A DNA stretch of 64,000 nucleotides, from NCBI GenBank assembly GCA_030615605.1, contig JAUWYY010000012.1, positions 1 through 64,000 of the forward strand, written 5' to 3'. Positions within the stretch are counted from its first letter, which is position 1; the number at the start of each line of letters is the position of its first letter. The notes below the pieces were generated by a model, which saw nothing but the letters and a program-made list of their open reading frames with translations, was not told the origin of the DNA and did not search any database. Positions 8,897-17,766 of the stretch are shown piece after piece. The translations under genes were made by a program, and so were the position numbers. This DNA is from a bacterium (GTDB lineage Bacteria > Armatimonadota > Zipacnadia > Zipacnadales > Zipacnadaceae).

Positions 8897-8924
8897 ATGT
8901 TACTCTATTAGCTTCTTCTGTCAA
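8897..8924 (-). promoter_or_regulatory. Sigma70 promoter for the glutamate synthase operon
   Basis: On the minus strand TTGACA (8919-8924) is followed after 16 bases by TAACAT (8897-8902, 4/6 to TATAAT). It lies about 50 bases upstream of the preferred glutaminase start, and no other promoter-like pair was seen before the five overlapping genes. Confidence 0.55.
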
Positions 8925-8965
8925 GTGGTGAGCGCCGTCGCACTCCGCCACAGCACACGAGTCGG

Positions 8966-9352
8966 TTGACTAGCCCGCACCGGACCGCAACCGCTGTTGC
9001 CGGCAGACAGGGCATCTCCGCTGGTATTGAACCTGGCGAAGGAGGGAGCTGGCAGGCGGCCGACCAAGCTCTCCGTTTCGATGGCAAAATCGTCGCTGGT
9101 TTTCTGCTAGGCCTGTTGGTGGCCCGTCGCGGTGCCCGTGCGGTAACAACCGGCCTAATCACCGCTGCCGGTGTACTGTGGCTGTTGGGTATGCGAGGAA
9201 CGCCGTAGCTGTTTGCATTTGCCCTGTTCGGTGGTGGGGAACTGGCGGGCGTCTACTACCTGAACTACTGCGTGTCAGCCTCAGTTCCCCGGTTTGTCAA
9301 GCGGAACAGGGCCCTGCTGTACTTGCGCAACGTGCCAATAGCCGCAGCCTGA
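8966..9352 (+). pseudogene. MFS transporter remnant with in-frame stop
   Basis: The frame reads KIVAGFLLGLLVARRGARAV then a hydrophobic helix, an in-frame TAG at 9206-9208, and continues LFAFALFGGGELAGVYYLNY followed by VSASVPRFVKRNRALLYL to TGA at 9350. The loop GLLVARRGAR between two helices and the GELAGVYYLNYCVSAS stretch are typical of a major facilitator superfamily subgroup. Only about 130 of roughly 400 codons are left. The internal stop and missing ends show a dead gene. It sits between the divergent glutamate synthase promoter and the prepilin promoter. Confidence 0.5.
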
Positions 9353-9625
9353 CGGAACATACCAAAGCGCCACATATATTGCTAAGAGCCTGGCGTCGGC
9401 TCGACCACCAGATCGTCAGTACCAAGCGAGCCTTGACACGGTAAGCCTTATCTGTTGTGTGTTGGCAGCACCTATCCAGGGCAGTGGTCATAACAACAAA
9501 GGATTATCCGGCATATGCAGAGAAAGTTGGATCGGACGCTGTCGATGAGGTGGACTGCAGGTCGTTAGGCAATAGCGACAAAGGTTACTGCCCGGGTCAC
9601 GTCCACCAACGATATAACCAGCCGG
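9353..9625. other. Intergenic stretch without a recognisable gene
   Basis: Short ORFs here have no RBS and no family resemblance. The stretch lies between the MFS remnant and the promoter at 9626; I see nothing else in it. Confidence 0.5.
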
Positions 9626-9654
9626 TTGACAAGCTGGAGGAATTTTCGTATACT
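9626..9654 (+). promoter_or_regulatory. Strong sigma70 promoter for the prepilin-like gene
   Basis: TTGACA (9626-9631), a 17-base spacer and TATACT (9649-9654) match the consensus in 11 of 12 positions. Transcription from about 9661 would give a leader of about 125 bases before the prepilin-like gene at 9787. Confidence 0.75.
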
Positions 9655-9786
9655 ATGGTCAATTGGTAGGTAATAGTCAGAGGTGCTTTGAGCCAGCTCT
9701 GGCTATGAGTGACAGCTAATCGCTCCACTGATAGCATAGGTGTGTAACGGCTAAACCCAATTCAGCAAGCAGAGGAGATGAGGAGC

Positions 9787-10503
9787 ATGTCAAGCACGCG
9801 AAGTGGATTCACTCTGATCGAGCTGCTGGTTGTGATTGCGATCATCGCAGTCCTGGTAGCTATCCTCTTCCCGGTCTTCGCGAGGGCAAAGGAAAAGGCG
9901 AACCAGACCTCGTGCCTGAACAATGTCAGGCAACTTACTATGGCGCAGCTCATGTATCTGCAGGACTACGACGGCACCTTCCAACCAGCGTGGGGGAGCT
10001 TGATGTGGGACACAAGAATCTATGACTACACCACCACGTGGGTGGCAGTGCTGAATAAGTATGTCCGGAACAGACAGATGTGGTATTGTCCCTCGGCGAG
10101 CTACAGGGGCGACGGCTATTGGGTCACTTACTGTGCCAACTCAAACCTGATAATCGACCCCTTGTTCATCATCCCCTTGGTAAACGTGAGTGAAATCGAG
10201 CAGCCTTCGCAAGTGGCATTTATGTGGGAGACCAGTCGGTACTTTACCGCACCCTTTTACACCCTGGTAGGCGACTATCAAGAGGCGCTTTGGTGGAGCC
10301 TGGACATCCCAATTTCCGACGGCCGGCACAATGACGGCGACATCATCGGCTTCTGCGATGGGCATGCCAAGCGGTACTCTATGACCGATCTGAAGCTGTT
10401 TTATCCGGCACTCCGCATATACTACTATCCGCCCCGCGCCCGCAACATGGTCGAGGCAGAATGGTGGGTATTGCCGCAAGCCTCCGACGACTACTACTAC
10501 TAA
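9787..10503 (+). CDS. Type II secretion-type prepilin-like protein (DUF1559, H-X9-DG)
   Basis: The N-terminus [20 protein letters not shown] is a class III signal: a prepilin peptidase would cut before the Phe and methylate it, leaving a hydrophobic helix that inserts in the inner membrane or a pseudopilus. The following [20 protein letters not shown] and the C-terminal [20 protein letters not shown] are hallmarks of the DUF1559/H-X9-DG family, abundant in Planctomycetes and Armatimonadetes. The mature part is rich in Tyr and Trp. AGAGGAG at 9771-9777 is 9 bases from ATG 9787 but abuts ATG 9778, so 9787 is preferred. A promoter and a terminator bracket it as a single-gene unit. No pilus machinery is adjacent. 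Confidence 0.85.
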   Translation: MSSTRSGFTLIELLVVIAIIAVLVAILFPVFARAKEKANQTSCLNNVRQLTMAQLMYLQDYDGTFQPAWGSLMWDTRIYDYTTTWVAVLNKYVRNRQMWYCPSASYRGDGYWVTYCANSNLIIDPLFIIPLVNVSEIEQPSQVAFMWETSRYFTAPFYTLVGDYQEALWWSLDIPISDGRHNDGDIIGFCDGHAKRYSMTDLKLFYPALRIYYYPPRARNMVEAEWWVLPQASDDYYY

Positions 10504-10536
10504 CGGCAGGTCACGCGCCACTGCAAATCACTGCAG

Positions 10537-10570
10537 GCGCCGAGCCCTGTGCTCGGCGCTCTTTTCTTTC
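10537..10570 (+). terminator. Intrinsic terminator after the prepilin-like gene
   Basis: GCGCCGAGC-CCTGT-GCTCGGCGC forms a perfect 9-bp stem with a 5-base loop, followed directly by TCTTTTCTTTCTC. It lies 34 bases after the stop at 10503. Confidence 0.9.
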
Positions 10571-10623
10571 TCACTACATCTGCTGGTTACTTAGAAGCGG
10601 TGGCTGTTAGGTAGAAGCTGTAG

Positions 10624-11811
10624 ATGCAAGGATTACTCTGTCGCGAATATTGCCCTGAAGATACAGCAGACGTCTTAGCGGTGCGAAACCCCATATTTGG
10701 TCCTCTGAGCGAGGAGGATTGGGACCGCTACTGCCCACGAATGACGGCGGGGATGGCTTACTTGGACGGTGAAGTGGCCGGGGCTATACCTCTGGATCAG
10801 CGTGACTTCTTGCTTGCTCCGCAACTCAGTGTGCCGGTGGCGTTCGAGAATGCCGTAGGCGTGAAGGAAGAATACCGCAGCCGTGGGATAGGCGGCGCGA
10901 TAATTGAAGCAGCTCGGGAGTTTATGGCTGATCGCTGCGACCTGTTGATGGTCTATCGGGGCGCAGAACGAACTGCCGGCTATCGGTTCTACCACAAAAG
11001 CGGCCATCGGTACCTGTTGTACCTCGCCCAAGTCCGCTGGGATCCACCCTCCGGGCTTTCCAGCGATGCCCAGCGCGTTGACATCGAGATGCTCCACAAC
11101 CACCAGGATGAGATACTTCGCGTCTATAACTCAACGTATTCCTCCTCCGGAGGGCATGCTCCCCGTCGCCGTGGGTACTGGCGCGAAGCTCTGGACGGGC
11201 AGATTTTCATTGCTGTACCTGCAGAAATACTGTTTTACCGCTATCCGGGTGCTGGGGGAATCACCGCTTACGGAATTTTCGAGATTCGAGAACACGACAG
11301 AGAGGGGAAAATCGAGGCATTAGAGATAGCGAGCCGCACAGGCCTCGGTGGTGCTCGCGAAGTATTGCAGGCCGCCGCAGTTGAAGCTTACAAACGAAAT
11401 ACAGCGGTAATTGACTATGTCTCAGTCCACCATCCCTATCGCCATCTTTATCGCGAGCTGGGCTTTGTTGAGGACCTTCGAAGCTTGATAATTATGGGTC
11501 AGGTCATAAACCCGCAGCGGCTGTTTGGACGTGTTTGCCGATTTCCCGAGCTTGTGGCCGACCTGAAGATCAACGTCTGGACGCCCACCAAAGACTATGT
11601 GCTGTTTGAAGGACCGGGCGCCAAAAAGGAGATCATTCTGGAGGCGAAGGATATCGTCATCGAACGGCTGCTGACCCGTCGTTTGGACGTCATGTCGGCA
11701 TTTCGCCACGATCTTCTCACTATTCGCAATGAGGATGAGGACATAGCAGAGCGCCTGGCCAAGGCGTTGCCCTTTAGCCCCTGGTGCTACCATCACCTCG
11801 ATTGGATATAG
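10624..11811 (+). CDS. GNAT family N-acetyltransferase (Eis-like, two-domain)
   Basis: A 395-residue acetyltransferase predicted to use acetyl-CoA. The acetyl-CoA P-loop is visible as VKEEYRSRGIGGAIIEAA at about residues 80-97, followed by YRFYHKSGHRY typical of GNAT strand 5. A second, weaker GNAT-like half spans about 140-290, and the C-terminal ~100 residues form a separate alpha/beta region, so the arrangement and length resemble Eis-type enzymes. The acceptor (amine on a small molecule or protein) cannot be read. Only a weak RBS precedes ATG 10624. No signal peptide. Confidence 0.7.
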   Translation: MQGLLCREYCPEDTADVLAVRNPIFGPLSEEDWDRYCPRMTAGMAYLDGEVAGAIPLDQRDFLLAPQLSVPVAFENAVGVKEEYRSRGIGGAIIEAAREFMADRCDLLMVYRGAERTAGYRFYHKSGHRYLLYLAQVRWDPPSGLSSDAQRVDIEMLHNHQDEILRVYNSTYSSSGGHAPRRRGYWREALDGQIFIAVPAEILFYRYPGAGGITAYGIFEIREHDREGKIEALEIASRTGLGGAREVLQAAAVEAYKRNTAVIDYVSVHHPYRHLYRELGFVEDLRSLIIMGQVINPQRLFGRVCRFPELVADLKINVWTPTKDYVLFEGPGAKKEIILEAKDIVIERLLTRRLDVMSAFRHDLLTIRNEDEDIAERLAKALPFSPWCYHHLDWI

Positions 11812-11910
11812 ACGCACAGCCCCCAGAGGTTGATATGGCGAGGTAATAGTCAGGTAGTCGAGTTGCAACCGGGCACTAAGCCAGTTAGCTTGCAGGGTAG
11901 GGGTCAAGCC

Positions 11911-12603
11911 TTATCGGGAATCAGACGGTGGCGACGGCGCTGGCGTAAGGGTGATAGTCAGCAGACCAGGCTGAACGACAACCTTTTCCAGTCGCAAGTC
12001 GCTTTGCCCCAACTTTTGCTGGATCACCTTGTCAATGGTACGCCCAATCTTCTTACGGAACATCCCCGGCAGGCCGATCTTGCCCGCCTTGGTCTCCTCG
12101 ACGTGCAGCACCAGCTTACCGTCGGTGACTTCCGGAATGATTTCCACGCGCATCCGCACCGGGATGAAGGCAATCTTGGTGCGTATGCTCCCCTCTATGT
12201 AACCATCGCTGAAGGCGACTTTAGGATCCCCCAGGCCCGAGGGCAAGTTAAGCTCGTCGCGATGCCCTTTCAGATAGGCATTGACATCGGCGTCTGAGAG
12301 GTGGATTTGCACCGTGGGCTTCACTCCGCGGACCGCCCGCATCTGGGCTTCGGTCAATTGGGTGGTTGCTCTTTCGACGGTATTAGCGCCACTCAGCGAC
12401 CGCTTGGCCCGGGCGACGATCTCTTCCGGGGAAGAAAACAGCATTATGAGTATCAGGGCAAAGATGAAGGTCAGGACAGCCGTCGCGATGAGGCTCGCGA
12501 TGAGGCATCCGCAGCAGAAACCGGAGCGGCGGCGCGGACTCTTGCCTGCGTCCACCTCGCCCACATTCAGAGAAGCTTCTGTCTTCGTCCGGTTAGCGTC
12601 CAT
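11911..12603 (-). CDS. Single-pass membrane protein with extracytoplasmic domain
   Basis: A 230-residue protein. About 27 polar residues are followed by RRRSGFCCGC and a long hydrophobic helix (IASLIATAVLTFIFALILIM), giving an N-in topology with a ~170-residue extracytoplasmic domain. That domain contains VQIHLSDADVNAYLKGH and VEIIPEVTDGKLVLHVEE, a pattern seen in YpmS/DUF2140 and related lipid-binding-like proteins. I cannot assign a function. The CCGC cysteines at the membrane border could be acylated, which is speculative. No clear RBS was seen. The gene is isolated, convergent with the GNAT gene. Confidence 0.6.
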   Translation of the reverse strand: MDANRTKTEASLNVGEVDAGKSPRRRSGFCCGCLIASLIATAVLTFIFALILIMLFSSPEEIVARAKRSLSGANTVERATTQLTEAQMRAVRGVKPTVQIHLSDADVNAYLKGHRDELNLPSGLGDPKVAFSDGYIEGSIRTKIAFIPVRMRVEIIPEVTDGKLVLHVEETKAGKIGLPGMFRKKIGRTIDKVIQQKLGQSDLRLEKVVVQPGLLTITLTPAPSPPSDSR

Positions 12604-12847
12604 AGCGGTTATGCTTCAGATAGATATGAATACTCTCCGTAATTGTAGCCGCTGGTAACGCCTGATGTCAATGACGTGAGCGCATACAATCACTCTCCAG
12701 CGAGTTGTTTCTCCGGATACTTCTCTACCAGGTGTGATCCACACGCCAGTATAGGGTCACGAATGGGCTGGTTTAGATTTGCGCTGCCGTGGGTAGCCTG
12801 TTAAGAAGGTGTTGGACATAAGTTTATCACAATTTTTTACTTAAGTA

Positions 12848-12876
12848 TTGACAAGTCCTGTAAAAAAGTTTATAAT
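12848..12876 (+). promoter_or_regulatory. Perfect consensus sigma70 promoter for the TadG/Flp-like locus
   Basis: TTGACA (12848-12853), exactly 17 bases, then TATAAT (12871-12876): a complete match to consensus in an AT-rich stretch unlike its surroundings. The predicted start near 12883 gives a ~38-base leader before the gene at 12921. Bases 12604-12847 hold nothing else recognisable. Confidence 0.85.
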
Positions 12877-12920
12877 GTACCATATCAGTTACATAAGATA
12901 CGTTCAGGGGTGAAATAGAG

Positions 12921-13967
12921 ATGTGGACACAGCAGAAAGATTCGCAGCGTGGTACGGTAGTGATCCTGGTGGTTTTGGCGCTCATGGCGCTGCTGGGAAT
13001 GGCGGCTTTGACCATTGATGTAGGGTTACTGGTCCTAGCCGCCCAGCAGGCTCAGGACGTGGCTGATGCGGCGGCCTTAGGAGCGGCATTGGAGGTGCCC
13101 GACTACACTAGCGGTCGGGCTGTGGCATTATCCCTGGTTGACGCCAACAATGAGTCCTCCGCGGGCTTCCAGGCCACCTGCTCCTCCCACAATGGGGATG
13201 TTCTCTTTTGGGGACCTCACGAAACCATCCCGGATTACGGTTCGCTGGACAGCAGCACCTATGGCGTGCGCGTGAGGGTTCATATACCGGTCGACTTCGT
13301 GTTCGCCCCTGTGGTGGGTCTAGCGGGTACTACGGTGACACGAAGTTCCACATCGGTGCGCATGCGCTCCGGGGCAGCGCCCATTGCTCCCATGTGGATG
13401 AGCTATGAGCCCCCGTTAGATCCCGCCGTGGATTATGGCGTGGAGCGAGAGATGCTCATGGCAAGCAGCGGCGACGCTGCGAATGTGCCCGGTTCGTTCG
13501 GATGGCTTGAACCACTGTCCGGCGGCAGCGACTTTCTTGAACTGCTGCGTGGCTACGAGCTGACTCCTGACCAGGTAGAGGCTAACATGGTAACCGAGGG
13601 CGATGTGGTGACCGCCTATACTGGTCTCAGCGTGGGGCAATGGCGAGCAGCACTTGACTATGCCAATGACGGCCTGTCCCGATTAGAGCGGGCCACGGAC
13701 CCGGAGGGCCAATGGGCAGGCGATACGTTCGACCACTTCCAGAGTGATAACCCCCGCATAATCCTCGTCCCTATGGTTGAGTATCTAGGTAGCACAGGCT
13801 CCGGAGCAGAGTTTCTGATTCATGATTTTGCCGCCTTCTGGATTGAGTCAATCAATAGCCAGAACCCGCCTTATTCGATCACTGGCCGGTTCATCAAGTA
13901 TCAGTTACCCGGCACCGGCACCGATGCCCTCGGCGAGACGGTCTGGACAGTCAGCATGGTCCAGTAG
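12921..13967 (+). CDS. TadG-like pilus assembly / pseudopilin protein
   Basis: A 348-residue protein beginning with a short polar segment then GTVVILVVLALMALLGMAAL followed by TIDVGLLVLAAQQAQDVADA. This is the TadE/TadG-like (Putative Flp pilus-assembly) N-terminal helix, in which the helix and the ..QDVADAAALGAA run are conserved. The remainder is secreted and has no recognised catalytic motif; it includes PMWMSYEPPLDP and LVPMVEYLG. Family members are minor pilins or anchors of Tad/Flp pili. AGGGGTG precedes ATG 12921. A consensus promoter lies just upstream. The gene at 15218-16282 is a clear paralogue (AALTVDIGQLVIAAQVAQDV; PMWISYET; IPMCEYLG). Confidence 0.75.
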   Translation: MWTQQKDSQRGTVVILVVLALMALLGMAALTIDVGLLVLAAQQAQDVADAAALGAALEVPDYTSGRAVALSLVDANNESSAGFQATCSSHNGDVLFWGPHETIPDYGSLDSSTYGVRVRVHIPVDFVFAPVVGLAGTTVTRSSTSVRMRSGAAPIAPMWMSYEPPLDPAVDYGVEREMLMASSGDAANVPGSFGWLEPLSGGSDFLELLRGYELTPDQVEANMVTEGDVVTAYTGLSVGQWRAALDYANDGLSRLERATDPEGQWAGDTFDHFQSDNPRIILVPMVEYLGSTGSGAEFLIHDFAAFWIESINSQNPPYSITGRFIKYQLPGTGTDALGETVWTVSMVQ

Positions 13968-14155
13968 CAGACTGTCGTTTTCAGGACACGGTGAGTTATT
14001 CTGGCAGCCCAGCCTTGGCGTTGATCCAGTGACAAGCCAGGGCGATGTCTCATCATAGTAGCCGCTGGCGGTCTGCGCCGGATGGCTTCAGAAGTGAATA
14101 GAGAATCACGCGCATGCAATGCACTAACCAAAAGACAAGAAGGAGAGTAACGAAG

Positions 14156-14698
14156 ATGTCTGTTCTTAGTAAGAGCGTGCTTGCTGTAGTTGTGTGTTTG
14201 GGTTTGGTAGTATTGGCGGGCTGTGGTGGAGGTGGCAATGGCGTCAGTGGTGGAGGCACTGGCGGGGACTGGTGCCCCTCGTGTCCCGATTCGTGGGCCG
14301 AGCGTGAAGGGGATCCCGTGCCGCTTTCGGGATACAACATAACCTATATGGGGAGTTATTACGATGCCCTGCGCGACGAAACGAGCTTCTGTTACCTGGT
14401 TGAAGGTAACGGCGAGCCCCCGGGCCTCAGTCACTTCGTTGTGGGACTACCGGAGTGTATCGTCTGGGAGGATATCGTCGCGTACAGCCCGGAGGGTAAT
14501 GTTGTTTTCTCCGATCCCGACCCGACGACCGGTGTCCGCGGCCTGAAGTACGATTTTGGGCTAGCCACCGACGGCAGCCAGATGTACTGCTTCACGCTGG
14601 ATGGCAATTACGCGGAAGGCACCATCGTGGTCGGTGTGAAGGCTGGTCAACTTGCGGAAACTGGGGAAATCACCGGGCCCGCCTGCTCGGGTGAATAG
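14156..14698 (+). CDS. Lipoprotein of the Flp-like locus
   Basis: A 180-residue predicted lipoprotein. The signal sequence SVLSKSVLAVVVCLGLVVLAGC ends in the lipobox LAGC, and the mature part begins GGGGNGVSGGGTGGDW, a flexible Gly-rich linker. The body contains YCFTLDGNYAEGTIVVGVKA and scattered Cys residues (WCPSCPDSW). The track ORF begins at 14114, but AAGGAGAG is 10 bases before ATG 14156, where the signal peptide begins. It lies between the TadG-like gene and the Flp-type pilin on the same strand, suggesting a surface role with them. No known family recognised. Confidence 0.75.
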   Translation: MSVLSKSVLAVVVCLGLVVLAGCGGGGNGVSGGGTGGDWCPSCPDSWAEREGDPVPLSGYNITYMGSYYDALRDETSFCYLVEGNGEPPGLSHFVVGLPECIVWEDIVAYSPEGNVVFSDPDPTTGVRGLKYDFGLATDGSQMYCFTLDGNYAEGTIVVGVKAGQLAETGEITGPACSGE

Positions 14699-14763
14699 AC
14701 CGTAATAGGCCTGTGGATTCACCTAATCGCCAGCGAACTACCATTCGAAAAAGGAGAGGGGTA

Positions 14764-14931
14764 ATGGAAGCAATCAGGGCTTTGTATCGTGACGAAGACG
14801 GTGTCACGACGGTGGAGTACGCCTTGCTGTTGGCTGTTCTGGTCGTGGGTGGTGCTGCCGCCTGGACCACGCTTCGCGGCGCGCTAATCTCCAGTGTGAA
14901 CACGGCCAGCGCTGAGTTGGCTGGCGCGTAG
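14764..14931 (+). CDS. Flp-type pilin (class IVb)
   Basis: A 55-residue pilin. DEDGVTTVEYALLLAVLVVG has the Flp pilin signature: a short leader, a hydrophobic helix with invariant Glu-Tyr (VEYALL), and a short C-terminal tail. A TadV/prepilin peptidase would cleave within the leader; the processed subunit would polymerise into a Tad pilus. AAAGGAGAGGGG upstream of ATG 14764 is a very strong RBS, whereas the track start 14713 has none. Major Flp pilins are normally 50-80 residues, so length is typical. No tadA ATPase, rcpA or tadB is in this window. Confidence 0.8.
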   Translation: MEAIRALYRDEDGVTTVEYALLLAVLVVGGAAAWTTLRGALISSVNTASAELAGA

Positions 14932-15217
14932 TTACTCAACCTGCAATCTTTGGTGCAGTATTGCTGGACCGGCCCGTGGCTCGCTGATTGCCAGGGGTCG
15001 GCTTGCCGTCTTGGGCTACGCTCTCCAAGTGATGCCGCGCAGCGGCGGTTACGCCTTGCGCACTCATGACGCCGAGCGGCTGGCCACCTTATGATCGCAG
15101 TGGGCAACATCGAGATAGGCCACCCACGTCTGTTCCTATGAACTCTGGGATCCTCCGCAAGCCCCAACAGAGGTAGTTCAGCAGCGGGAACTCAACCTCT
15201 GGTTATTCCAACTTCAG

Positions 15218-16282
15218 CTATTGCACCATCTTCACCGTCCACAGCCCGGTCTCCATTGACAGAGGATCGCCTGCTGCGCCTGGCAAGGTGTGCTGTATGA
15301 ACCGGCCGATAATGTCATAGGGCTTCTTCTTAGTGTTAATTGACTCGATGTAGAACGCGCCAAATGCGTGAATCTGGAACTGGGCATTGTCCCCGGTACC
15401 ACCCAGATACTCGCACATCGGTATGATCACGATACGAGGGTTGTCGTTGTGGAAGCTGTCAAATGTGTCCCCTGTCCACGGCTCCCACATTGCCCGATCC
15501 ATCCGCGCTAAACCGTCTGGAGAGGTATGCAGTGCCTTTGCCCACTGCCCAACGGCGAGACCGGTTCGAGCAGTGCAGATGTCGTCTATGCTCACGTAGT
15601 TGGCCACTATGTCTTCGTAGGGTACTTGATAGCCCCGCAACAGGTCCAGGAAGATATCATTGTTTCCGGAAGGCGGCTCCAGCCAGCCAAACGAACCGGG
15701 AATATTCGCGCAGTGCGGCCCGTCAGCCATGAGCAATTGCTGTTCCTGTCCGTAGATGTAATCAGTTTCATAACTTATCCACATGGGACAAATCGGCACG
15801 CCCCCGACGGGCATGCGCACGACCGTGCAGCTACGAGAGATTGTCGCGCCCTCCAGGCCCAGCACAGGCGCAAAGACATAATCAACGGGGATGTGCGTGG
15901 TAACCCGCATGCCCCAGGCATAATTGCCCAGCAGGCCAAAGTCCGGGATAGTGTCATTGGCGCCCCAGAAGGTGATGTCACCGCTATCCGGCGAGCAGGT
16001 CGCGGTAAATCCGCCCATCGACTCGTTGTTAGCAGTCACCAGGTTCAGTGCCACGCTCTGTGCCGTTCCGTGGCTAGGTAGCTCGCGGCCGGCCCCGAGC
16101 GCGGCCGCGTCGGCCACATCCTGGGCAACCTGCGCGGCGATGACCAATTGTCCGATATCCACTGTCAAGGCGGCCATGCCCAACAGCGCGACCAGTGCCA
16201 CCACCACCCAAACCAAGACTATGCCGTGCCGCCGGTTGCATGCCGAAAGCAATGCTTGGGGCTGCAGCCCTTGTCGAGCCAT
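15218..16282 (-). CDS. TadG-like protein, paralogue of 12921 gene
   Basis: A 354-residue paralogue of the 348-residue protein at 12921, encoded on the opposite strand and facing it across the lipoprotein and pilin genes. It shares the TadG-like N-terminal helix (VALLGMAALTVDIGQLVIAA, QDVADAAALGAG) and the whole C-terminal part: MWISYET, CANIPGSFGWLEPPSG, FHNDNPRIVIIPMCEYLGG, IESINTKKKPYDIIGRFIQ. Start ATG 16282 has GGAGGCGGG at 8-base spacing; the track's 16375 start adds 31 residues before the leader and lacks an RBS. Probably secreted or membrane-attached. Function as a pilus-associated subunit is inferred from the N-terminal domain and neighbours. Confidence 0.75.
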   Translation of the reverse strand: MARQGLQPQALLSACNRRHGIVLVWVVVALVALLGMAALTVDIGQLVIAAQVAQDVADAAALGAGRELPSHGTAQSVALNLVTANNESMGGFTATCSPDSGDITFWGANDTIPDFGLLGNYAWGMRVTTHIPVDYVFAPVLGLEGATISRSCTVVRMPVGGVPICPMWISYETDYIYGQEQQLLMADGPHCANIPGSFGWLEPPSGNNDIFLDLLRGYQVPYEDIVANYVSIDDICTARTGLAVGQWAKALHTSPDGLARMDRAMWEPWTGDTFDSFHNDNPRIVIIPMCEYLGGTGDNAQFQIHAFGAFYIESINTKKKPYDIIGRFIQHTLPGAAGDPLSMETGLWTVKMVQ

Positions 16283-16685
16283 GATACCCGCCTCCACATG
16301 ACGTAATGTTGACCTTAAACTTAGCCATCCTTGATATACCCAGAGGTATGTCCTCATAAACATAGACGTGGGCACAAACTGCGTCGGGGATCAGCAAGGG
16401 GGCGACTGACCAGGGGCGACCGGCATACCCGCTTTCGTCCTCCGGTGTTGTCAAGGGCAAATGGCGATCTAACCTGCCGCGGTGACTGCCTGCTGGCCCC
16501 TGATCAGACTATCGAGGCTGCCGCCATCATCCGCTGGCCCGGCCTGTTCTTCAGTCGTCGTTTCCGAGTATCCTGAGCACGCAAGCAGGTAAAGAGCACC
16601 CAATCGCGAATAGTAGACCTATGATGGGCCTGGCCACCTCCACCGCCGGCAAAACTAACCTCGGACAGACCGGTGAGCGACTGAT
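16283..16685. other. Intergenic region between divergent genes
   Basis: About 400 bases separating the divergently transcribed TadG-like and PAP2 genes. It must hold promoters for both, but I see no convincing -35/-10 pair. No ORF with an RBS. Confidence 0.4.
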
Positions 16686-17576
16686 ATGAGCGGTCTGGAT
16701 ATACTAGTGGCGCTGGAGCGCATCCGCTTTCCTGCGCTGAATCTGTTCTTCGAGGGCATAACCTACCTGGGCGCCGAAGAAGCCTACTTGCTGCTCTTCA
16801 TTGTTGTTTACCTGTGTATCAACCGCCGTCTGGGCTTTCGGCTGCTCATGGCCTTTGTGGTCTCGGCCTATGTTATGGCGGTCTGCAAGGAACTCTGGGC
16901 GGTTCCGCGCCCCTATGTGGAACACCGCCATCTTCTCCACCCCCTGGCCCTGTCTACTGCTGAGGGCTATTCGATGCCCAGCGGTCATGCCTTGCTCCCC
17001 ACAGTAGTATGGGGATACATCGCTCTGCAACTGCGCTCCTGGCGTTGGCGCGTGATACCGGTTGCCATAATCGTGTTGGTCGCTTTCTCACGGTTATATC
17101 TGCAGCTTCACTGGCCCGCCGATATTCTGGCCGGGTTGGCGCTGGGAGCTGCTTTACTGGGCGTTTATGTGAAGGTGACGGGCTGGATTAACACAGGACG
17201 ACTCAAGCTGAGTACACTGCAGTGCGTCGCAGTGGTAGCTGTCGCCGGCACAGTAATGTACATATTCGGGAAGGACCTGCCGAGCGGTGTGGCAGCAGCC
17301 GGTGCGCTGCTGGGTGGCGGCCTGGGCTATCTGGCTCTCCGCCACCTTGACAACTACAGAGAAGAGGCCAGTATTGGAGGCCACTTGCTCAAGGTAATCC
17401 CCTCCGTTGCCCTGCTGCTGGCCGGCCGCTATGCTCTCAGGCAGACGATTGGCTCAGCACCGCCCGCCCAGATGCTGACATACGCCGGTATGGCGTTTGC
17501 GGCGACTTTCATTATTCCGGTGGTAATACAGAGGCTGACCAGGAGCCGCTCGCAGCAATGTGAAGGAGCGCAGTAG
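16686..17576 (+). CDS. PAP2 family membrane phosphatase
   Basis: A 296-residue integral membrane phosphatase of the PAP2/undecaprenyl-diphosphatase type. The three signature motifs are complete: KELWAVPRP (KX6RP), YSMPSGHALL (PSGH) and SRLYLQLHWPAD (SRX5HX3D). Substrates are lipid phosphates such as undecaprenyl diphosphate or phosphatidic acid, at the outer face of the inner membrane. After the catalytic region, about 120 residues contain three or four further hydrophobic segments, so it is longer than the ~200-residue minimal enzyme. ATG 16686 is the only good start; GGTGAGCGACTGAT is a weak RBS. Monocistronic. Confidence 0.85.
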   Translation: MSGLDILVALERIRFPALNLFFEGITYLGAEEAYLLLFIVVYLCINRRLGFRLLMAFVVSAYVMAVCKELWAVPRPYVEHRHLLHPLALSTAEGYSMPSGHALLPTVVWGYIALQLRSWRWRVIPVAIIVLVAFSRLYLQLHWPADILAGLALGAALLGVYVKVTGWINTGRLKLSTLQCVAVVAVAGTVMYIFGKDLPSGVAAAGALLGGGLGYLALRHLDNYREEASIGGHLLKVIPSVALLLAGRYALRQTIGSAPPAQMLTYAGMAFAATFIIPVVIQRLTRSRSQQCEGAQ

Positions 17577-17766
17577 AAGAAGCCGAGAAGAGAGCACCTG
17601 GTAAGTAGCAGGATAGCATCCTGGTGATTGTGCAGGAAATAGCGAAAGTCAGCATCCATGATGGTTGGCCGCACCAGATGCCCATGAATTTGACGGCCCA
17701 ATAATCCTGGAGTCGCTTGCGAAATACATCCCTACCTACCTGCCAATGTGCCAGCGCAGCTCGGTC

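Noticed and set aside
9206-9208. Alternative genetic code to explain in-frame stops (9206 TAG, 48213 and 50685 TGA)
   Set aside because: TGA and TAG terminate many intact genes here, including ATGA overlaps in two operons, so the stops are mutations or errors.
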